Assembly: GCA_001013295.1 (NCBI GenBank)
Contig: LAZY01000009.1
Coordinates: forward strand, 1 to 64,000
DNA from: Chryseobacterium indologenes
Lineage (GTDB): Bacteria; Bacteroidota; Bacteroidia; Flavobacteriales; Weeksellaceae
Direction: 5' to 3'
Length of the DNA stretch: 64,000 nt
The position numbers were made by a program, and so were the translations under genes. Every line of letters starts with the position of its first letter. Position 1 is the stretch's first letter. The notes below the pieces were generated by a model that saw nothing but the letters and a program-made list of their open reading frames with translations, searched no databases and was not told the DNA's origin. This document shows, in pieces, positions 59,301 through 64,000 of the stretch.

Positions 59301-59711
59301 TCAATCCAATTTAAAGAAGAAATAGACTACTGCCGCCCATTCTTTTTTGATGCCTTTTGCATAGCCAATTGTACTATGGCTGCTGCTTTCTACAGTGCCG
59401 TCATCTTTGATGTAGCCAATGGTTGAGTGGCTGCTGTTTTCTACAGTTCCGTTGCTTTTTACATAACCCACGGTAGAATGGCTGCTGTTTTCTATAGTAC
59501 CATCACTTTTGATATAGCCAATGGTGCCGTGGCTTTTATTTTCAATCGTACCATCGCTTTTAATGTAACCGACTGTTGAATGACTGCTGCTTTCTATGGT
59601 ACCATCACTTTTGATATACCCTGTGGTGCTGTGGCTTCCGGATTCTATGGTTTGGGCACTTGCAATGGAAAGTCCACACAGCAGGGAACAAATGAATAAT
59701 GTTTTTTTCAT
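59301..59711 (-). CDS. Secreted protein made of ~17-residue SHSTxGYIKSDGTIE repeats
   Basis: A signal peptide (…SIASAQ) is followed by six near-identical units of about 17 residues (SHSTVGYIKSDGTIENS and variants) from about residue 24 to 125. A short hydrophobic end, EWAAVVYFFFKLD, closes the protein. The His/Ser/Gly/Tyr periodicity predicts a repetitive beta-structure, perhaps a beta-solenoid or nucleating fibre. The family was not recognised. Copy number is likely to vary between strains. A possible TACTTTTG promoter element lies at 59755-59762, 44 bp upstream. Confidence 0.75.
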   Translation of the reverse strand: MKKTLFICSLLCGLSIASAQTIESGSHSTTGYIKSDGTIESSSHSTVGYIKSDGTIENKSHGTIGYIKSDGTIENSSHSTVGYVKSNGTVENSSHSTIGYIKDDGTVESSSHSTIGYAKGIKKEWAAVVYFFFKLD

Positions 59712-59754
59712 GGTTTAAATTTTAATTAGGCTATTGATTTTAGTTTAATGTATT

Positions 59755-59762
59755 CAAAAGTA
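59755..59762 (-). promoter_or_regulatory. Candidate -7 element (TACTTTTG)
   Basis: TAnnTTTG match on the minus strand, 44 bp before the repeat-protein start. No clear -33 partner. Confidence 0.35.
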
Positions 59763-59893
59763 TTGATTATTTTCTTATTCTATCTCTTATTATGCTAAAT
59801 CCGAGCCTATATTGTTCAAAAATCCGTTCATTTTACTCGTCAATAATATTTTTCAAAACAATAAAAGCTCAAAATACAGGTCACACGAAAGGA

Positions 59894-60424
59894 TTATTGA
59901 TCAATGACATATCGATATTCTTCATTGATTTTCCCATTTAGTATTTTTTCGATCTCAATTTCCTGGTCCAGATCATTCAACATCTGGTAGCCTTGCGTTA
60001 CACCGATTATTTCAAGTTCACTTCTGTTAATATCCATAATGATATTCTTAAAATCATTTGTCTCACTAAAGTATGCTTCGGCTTCGAAAATAAGAGCTTC
60101 TATTTCCACATCATTCAACGACTTAAAATTCACCAACACATTAAAAGCATTTAAGGCTTTCCTATACATCAAAGCTCCTCCCGCTTTATGATTTTTTAAT
60201 AAATCCAAAGATTCCTGAGCAGATAATCCTCTTCTTGGTATATCATAATCTATTTCTAAATGTTCATCATCCATAATCTCGTGCAATATCAGATAAGACA
60301 AATATTCGTCTTCTTCCACTATAAAATTTCTTTCTGATAAGATCTGATGCACAATATCAACCACTTTCGTTATATCTGTTTTCTCAATTACAATTATTGT
60401 GTCAAAATCCCTTCTTATTCCCAT
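59894..60424 (-). CDS. Hypothetical soluble protein (176 aa)
   Basis: The acidic protein begins 'MGIRRDFDTIIVIEKTDITKVVDIVHQILSERNFIVEEDEYLSYLILHEIMDDEH' and ends in a segment rich in Glu and Ile. It has no signal peptide, membrane helix or recognised motif. It lies 50 bp downstream of a broken gene and 180 bp upstream of the repeat-protein gene. The size, charge and location among accessory genes fit an immunity-type protein, but no toxin partner is visible. Confidence 0.55.
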   Translation of the reverse strand: MGIRRDFDTIIVIEKTDITKVVDIVHQILSERNFIVEEDEYLSYLILHEIMDDEHLEIDYDIPRRGLSAQESLDLLKNHKAGGALMYRKALNAFNVLVNFKSLNDVEIEALIFEAEAYFSETNDFKNIIMDINRSELEIIGVTQGYQMLNDLDQEIEIEKILNGKINEEYRYVIDQ

Positions 60425-60475
60425 ATATCATTTTGATTTTATTGATTCTTTGTTTTACCCACATTACTTTTTTTT

Positions 60476-60771
60476 CTAAATGATCAGATATTTGGTGACT
60501 TGTTCTAAAGTAACAGGATCTTTTTCTGTTTCAAAGATCTTTTTCAAAAAACCATGTTGTTCTAATATCTCCAGATCTTCAATACCATAACCCTCCCACC
60601 CCACAGGAAAGTTGTAATGGTCATGTAGCATCACACTCCTATTTTCAGGGATTGTGTAGGCCCATCAAAAATCCACTCTGTATGAAAAATTAATTCATTG
60701 ATCTTTAAGTCTTCGGAAGCTTCTTTTATTTTTGTTCTAAAGTTTTCCAGTTCAATATTATTCAATGCCAC
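60476..60771 (-). pseudogene. Frameshifted hypothetical gene
   Basis: One frame from GTG at 60771 encodes VALNNIELENFRTKIKEASE through HTEWIFDGPTQSLKI and then stops (TGA near 60652). The +1-type frame continues MLHDHYNFPVGWEGYGIEDL to DPVTLEQVTKYLII and stops at 60476. The two halves are contiguous on the minus strand and look like one original 95-100 aa protein broken near 60655-60660. I do not recognise the family. It may be a broken immunity-type gene. Confidence 0.55.
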
Positions 60772-60976
60772 TGTCTGTTTTTTATTCAGTTAACATCCCT
60801 CTTTTTCTAAATTTCGATCCTAAATAAACGATAATTGATTCATACATTACTTTGTGGTTTGATCCTGTTTCTCTCCCTTCCACCCGAATCTTTTCCTAGT
60901 GTTTGAGGATTATAAATTATGCCGTCTAAAACAACAATATTGTCTATTTTTTTTTTCAAAAGAACACTTTATTATA

Positions 60977-62032
60977 TCATTGAAAAAAATCCTTTGATGT
61001 ATACAGTGTCCTCGGTACAAAGTAATCCGCTTCAAACTTAATCGTAACATTCTTTGGAATATCTTTAATTTTTTTGACATGATCACCTGTGTAACATAAA
61101 GAAATAAAACACTCAGAAACTAAATTGTATAGGAAAGAAGCATCAATTTTTTTAATTTTATTGACCTCAAATGTTAAATACTCCAGATTAATAAGATGAT
61201 CTAAATTCTCAATTTTGCTTATCTTATTTTCATTTAAACTTAACTTTTTTAAGTTTTTCAAATGATCCAGTCCTCTGATTTTTGATATTTCATTATAACT
61301 TAGATCAAGTACTTCTAAATTTGTCAAGCTGTCTAAACCTTCAATTTTTCTTACCTGGGTAGCCGAGATAAAGAGTTGTCTGAGGTTGTGTAATGTATCC
61401 AGACCTTCAATTTTTTTTATCAGACTTCCATTTACTCTCAATTCCTCCAGATAGGGAAAACGTTCTAAATGGGCCATTTTTTTTACGTTGGTTTCCCCAA
61501 TGTTTAAGGAATGAAGATTCTCATTTGCATTTATTTTTTTAATATTATCTATTGCACTCCAGCTAATATTTAAATGCTGTAAAGATTTTAGCTGTTCCAA
61601 ACCATTTATTTCACGATAGGGATTCCCACCGCTGATAAGCAGAACTTCCAAATTATTTAAATTCCCCAGCACAGCAGTATCTTTAAGACTAGTTCCCCCT
61701 AAATCCAGATTTTTTAGATTTTTTATATCGCTTAAATATTGTAGGGTTGATGCATGTAAAGGGTTACCTGTTAAATCCAGTGTTTCTAATTTTGAAAACG
61801 ATTTTAAGGGACGTACACTTTTTATGTTACAGTATGAGACAGCCAATTTCACCAAACTGTCTGCTATGAGCAGTAATACCCCAAGATCTTTTAAATCAAC
61901 CTTATACAGATATAATGTTTTAATATTCCCATCTTCATCCACATCATAATAATTTTCTGCCCTCATATGGGTATTGGAACGAATAATCTGAGTATCAAAT
62001 TTTTCTTCTAATTGTTTTATAAAATCGGTCAT
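60977..62032 (-). CDS. Leucine-rich-repeat protein, SDS22/internalin-like repeats (351 aa)
   Basis: From about residue 60 to 310 there are around eleven LRR units of 20-24 residues with the 'LxxLxxLxLxxNxIxxIxxL' pattern ('LEVLDLSYNEISKIRGLDHLKNLKKLSLNENKISKIENLDHLINLEYLTF'). No signal peptide or sorting domain is present, so it is predicted cytoplasmic and a protein-binding scaffold. The N-terminal 50 residues are non-repetitive and acidic. It lies in a run of minus-strand accessory genes with an AlkB-like gene upstream. Its partner is unknown. Confidence 0.85.
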   Translation of the reverse strand: MTDFIKQLEEKFDTQIIRSNTHMRAENYYDVDEDGNIKTLYLYKVDLKDLGVLLLIADSLVKLAVSYCNIKSVRPLKSFSKLETLDLTGNPLHASTLQYLSDIKNLKNLDLGGTSLKDTAVLGNLNNLEVLLISGGNPYREINGLEQLKSLQHLNISWSAIDNIKKINANENLHSLNIGETNVKKMAHLERFPYLEELRVNGSLIKKIEGLDTLHNLRQLFISATQVRKIEGLDSLTNLEVLDLSYNEISKIRGLDHLKNLKKLSLNENKISKIENLDHLINLEYLTFEVNKIKKIDASFLYNLVSECFISLCYTGDHVKKIKDIPKNVTIKFEADYFVPRTLYTSKDFFQ

Positions 62033-62173
62033 GGTTTTAGTTTTTGACTTATTTAAAATCTTTATCCCTGGCTTCAGGATTTGGTTTTAAATCTCCGGCT
62101 AATTTATTGTTTTTAAATATTCTGGAAAAAATGCTCCAGTGTTTGTTTTGAAATTTTTCAGTTTAAAGATTTT

Positions 62174-62728
62174 TTAAATATTTATATCTTTTATTTTTCT
62201 AAAAGTTATAGATATTCGTCTTCCCCGAGGAATTGTAGTATTCAACCACTTATCATTTTTCACTGCTTTTATCCCATGTTTCCAATTATATCTTGCTTCT
62301 CCGTTTAATAACAAAATGCTTCGAGGATTTAAAAGTAATTCATGCTTTTCCGCATCTTTTGAAAATTGCATGACACAAGAAGATAAGAGGCTTACAGAGA
62401 TTATTATATCTTCAAAACACGGTATACAATCTATATGATTTGATATTCCCTGCCCTGGTTCATATTCATTGATAATAACCTGGTCAAAAGAATTTTCAAA
62501 ATTGAAATCCTTTCTAATTTTTTCCTCCAACGAAATAAGCCAATCAGGCAATTTGCCGATTTTAAAATCTTGATCAATATTTTTTTTCTTATAATCATAA
62601 ATATAGCCGTAATGCTGAACTCTCCGCTTCAAGTTGGTATCCCAGACTGCATTATCTATTTCTGACAAAATCAATTTTTCGTCTTCAATACTTAAAAAAT
62701 CATCCTGATAAACAAGACCTTTTACCAT
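62174..62728 (-). CDS. AlkB-like 2-oxoglutarate/Fe(II) dioxygenase
   Basis: I chose the ATG at 62728, one base after the upstream stop (TAATATG). Iron ligands are His98, Asp100 ('SNHIDC') and His151 ('YNWKHGI'), followed by the 2-oxoglutarate-binding arginines in 'PRGRRISITFRKI'. AlkB-family enzymes oxidatively remove alkyl lesions from DNA or RNA. The length (184 aa) suits the compact bacterial AlkB forms. It is coupled to a SMI1/KNR4-like gene and near an LRR gene; association with these is unusual and may hint at a mobile context. Confidence 0.8.
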   Translation of the reverse strand: MVKGLVYQDDFLSIEDEKLILSEIDNAVWDTNLKRRVQHYGYIYDYKKKNIDQDFKIGKLPDWLISLEEKIRKDFNFENSFDQVIINEYEPGQGISNHIDCIPCFEDIIISVSLLSSCVMQFSKDAEKHELLLNPRSILLLNGEARYNWKHGIKAVKNDKWLNTTIPRGRRISITFRKIKDINI

Positions 62729-62729
62729 A

Positions 62730-63209
62730 TTATGCTTCATTGTCAATAGTTAAAATATATCTTAAAAAGTCTGTAAAATCTTTATAAACAGGTTTATATC
62801 CTGATTCCAACTCATTAGAAAACCATATAGAATTTTCCTCTTCATGTTTAGCGTGGTAACCATAAAAAAAAGCGTCATTGCTATCATCATATCTAAGATC
62901 TGCCAATAAATAGATATTTGCATCATTAAGCAGTGGAGTTGTGAGAAGACTTGGATTCAACCAATCATCAAAACCAAAAATACTTATATCAAAAGCATTA
63001 CAAAAAATATTACATCCTCCATATTCGCTTAAGAAATAAAAATAAGCAGCATCTTTTATAAATGCAGCATCTTTCATAATGCCTAGCGCTTCTTGTCTCC
63101 AAAGATGTTTTATTTTTTTGTCATTTCCAGTTTCAACTCTATACTTTGCAATTATATTTTGCATAAGGTTATCAACCTCAATAAATTTACTAATCATAAA
63201 ATATTTCAT
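62730..63209 (-). CDS. Hypothetical protein, possible SMI1/KNR4 (SUKH)-like fold (159 aa)
   Basis: The protein has 'IFCNAFDISIFGFDDWLNPSLLTTPLLNDANIYLLADLRYDDSNDAFFYGYHAKHEEENSIWFSNELESGYKPVYKDFTDFLRYIL'. The 'FFYGYHxxxEENSIWFSNELESG…FxxFLRYIL' ending resembles the C-terminal half of SMI1/KNR4 proteins, which include immunity proteins of polymorphic toxins. The match is weak. Its stop and the AlkB-like start are one base apart, so the two are cotranscribed. I see no toxin gene for it to neutralise. Confidence 0.5.
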   Translation of the reverse strand: MKYFMISKFIEVDNLMQNIIAKYRVETGNDKKIKHLWRQEALGIMKDAAFIKDAAYFYFLSEYGGCNIFCNAFDISIFGFDDWLNPSLLTTPLLNDANIYLLADLRYDDSNDAFFYGYHAKHEEENSIWFSNELESGYKPVYKDFTDFLRYILTIDNEA

Positions 63210-63348
63210 TTTATTTCTAAAAGAACTAAAGTTATATTTTTTCCATCTTCCATTGAATACGCAGATCTATTTTTTGTGTCATTTTAAACTTCCCGTTATC
63301 GCATCCTTCCGTGAGGTTTAATACCAAACATTATAAATCTAAAAAAAC

Positions 63349-63639
63349 TCAAAAATATAGAAAACACATTATATAGTCGTATGACAAAATAAAAAGCTTC
63401 ATTTCCCCATATTGTTTCCAAAAAACAGGTAAGGCACAACTAAAAAGTTGTGCCTTACAGCTTGCCTGCCGGGTTTGAAAAATCTTCCCCAATAAGGTAG
63501 ATTCTTTAAGAATTGAAGTAAATAGAAATGGTGTTTGACTTTGAGAAACAGGCAATACTGAACCATTTCCGGTTTTGTTCTCTTGTTTTTGAAGTTTTCT
63601 GGTTTTCAAGTTGATGTTTTCCTTACCTGCATTTTTCAC
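63349..63639 (-). CDS. Doubtful polar small ORF (96 aa)
   Basis: The frame begins MKNAGKENINLKTRKLQKQE and 'GNGSVLPVSQSQTPFLFTSIL'. The polar, Lys/Gln/Ser-rich start resembles the disordered N-termini of eCIS cargo proteins. However, its coding region runs through the terminator hairpin at 63429-63458 and the last third is hydrophobic with no pattern. It could be the surviving front of a truncated cargo gene or a chance frame. The 63210-63348 gap contains nothing recognisable. Confidence 0.25.
   Translation of the reverse strand: MKNAGKENINLKTRKLQKQENKTGNGSVLPVSQSQTPFLFTSILKESTLLGKIFQTRQASCKAQLFSCALPVFWKQYGEMKLFILSYDYIMCFLYF
63429..63458. terminator. Strong hairpin terminator
   Basis: A 12-bp stem GTAAGGCACAAC / GTTGTGCCTTAC with a 6-base loop, about 220 bp downstream of the holin-like gene. 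Confidence 0.75.
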
Positions 63640-63681
63640 AGGTTTTCAGAAAACTCTCACTTGTTGTTTTCATGCGTTTTA

Positions 63682-64000
63682 TTAGTTCATACCCTCCTTT
63701 TTTTCTTCCTCGTCAGGCTGTCTGTCTGTTTTGCCCCCATATCGGCTGTCAATAAGAAGATTCACAACTTTATCAATCCAGTTAGGCAGATTGTTTGTGA
63801 TCATTTTCAGGAATTTATCATAGCCGTAGCCTAACACAAACAATACTCCTGTTGAATACCATTTGTCATGCAGCTCTGCTCTGTTCATCAGATAACTCAT
63901 TGTAAAACCTACGATGACGACAATTACCAATGTGATAAAATGTTCCCATGGCTGTTTTTTTTCTTTATTTTGTATGGAGACCAATACCCTTAATAATCCT
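63682..64000 (-). CDS. Holin-like membrane protein, 5' end outside window
   Basis: The reading frame is open to the right edge of the window, with a possible TTG start at 63984 and coding potential before it (LLRVLVSIQN). Two hydrophobic segments ('HFITLVIVVIVGFTMSYLM' and 'YSTGVLFVLGYGYDKFL') are followed by a charged tail ending DEEEKKEGMN. This is holin-like topology and composition, which would fit with the endolysin and candidate spanin about 11 kb away. The family was not identified by name, so the call is a topology-based inference. Confidence 0.45.
   Translation of the reverse strand, partial: GLLRVLVSIQNKEKKQPWEHFITLVIVVIVGFTMSYLMNRAELHDKWYSTGVLFVLGYGYDKFLKMITNNLPNWIDKVVNLLIDSRYGGKTDRQPDEEEKKEGMN

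Overview
The window looks like a Flavobacteriia chromosome, most probably Chryseobacterium or a close Weeksellaceae relative. This is an inference from AT-rich DNA, TAnnTTTG promoter elements, a type IX secretion (T9SS) sorting domain, GLPGLI proteins, double-glycine leader peptides of the 'MKNLKK..REELK.I.GG' type and many dispersed hairpin repeats. I see no rRNA, tRNA or CRISPR.

Layout. 0-0.9 kb: transposase debris (end of an IS1595-like gene, pieces of a REP-associated Y1 transposase, a REP hairpin). 0.9-6.7 kb: a carotenoid-isomerase-like oxidoreductase, a run of small membrane or hypothetical genes, two secreted proteins and a T9SS-exported LamG protein. 6.8-9.4 kb: a TPR sensor kinase and NarL-type regulator. 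10-14.9 kb: a DUF2911 protein and a coupled PIG-L deacetylase / 34-aa membrane peptide / sodium symporter operon. 15.3-21.6 kb: ceramidase-like protein, HAD phosphatase, VOC protein, then a YbjJ-like MFS transporter and DeoR regulator behind a 46-bp perfect palindrome, a LysR regulator and a double-GNAT fusion. 21.7-22.4 kb: three tandem copies of a 241-bp repeat. 22.4-26.6 kb: a very AT-rich probable defence island (small HTH protein, TIGR04141/DUF6119-like protein, small helical protein, putative AbiC-type membrane protein), closed by an inverted REP pair. 26.9-39.4 kb: ordinary accessory and housekeeping genes (Crp/Fnr, alpha/beta hydrolases, S41 peptidase, AraC, MaoC, cold-shock protein, DEAD-box helicase, GT14, beta-lactamase-like hydrolase).

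39.7-64 kb is the most unusual part. It holds genes typical of a contractile-injection-system or phage-tail-like locus: tail-fibre-like proteins in several cassettes, an AAA+ ATPase of the type found in extracellular contractile injection systems (eCIS), a T4-type lysozyme overlapping a candidate unimolecular spanin, and a holin-like membrane protein at the right edge. Sheath, tube and baseplate genes are not in the window, so the eCIS assignment is an inference. Four fibre-like proteins share an N-terminal motif (YFExGxxPTQxQFxDxxxS). Six copies of a 62-bp promoter-like element stand in three pairs upstream of the fibre operon, the ATPase and the tandem fibre-like genes, suggesting one regulon. 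Between the fibre operon and the lysis genes lie two repeated modules of a double-glycine leader peptide followed by a secreted GLPGLI protein; one peptide gene is frameshifted. The far right (59-63.2 kb) holds a short-repeat secreted protein, a leucine-rich-repeat protein, an AlkB-like dioxygenase, an SMI1/KNR4-like candidate and broken genes.
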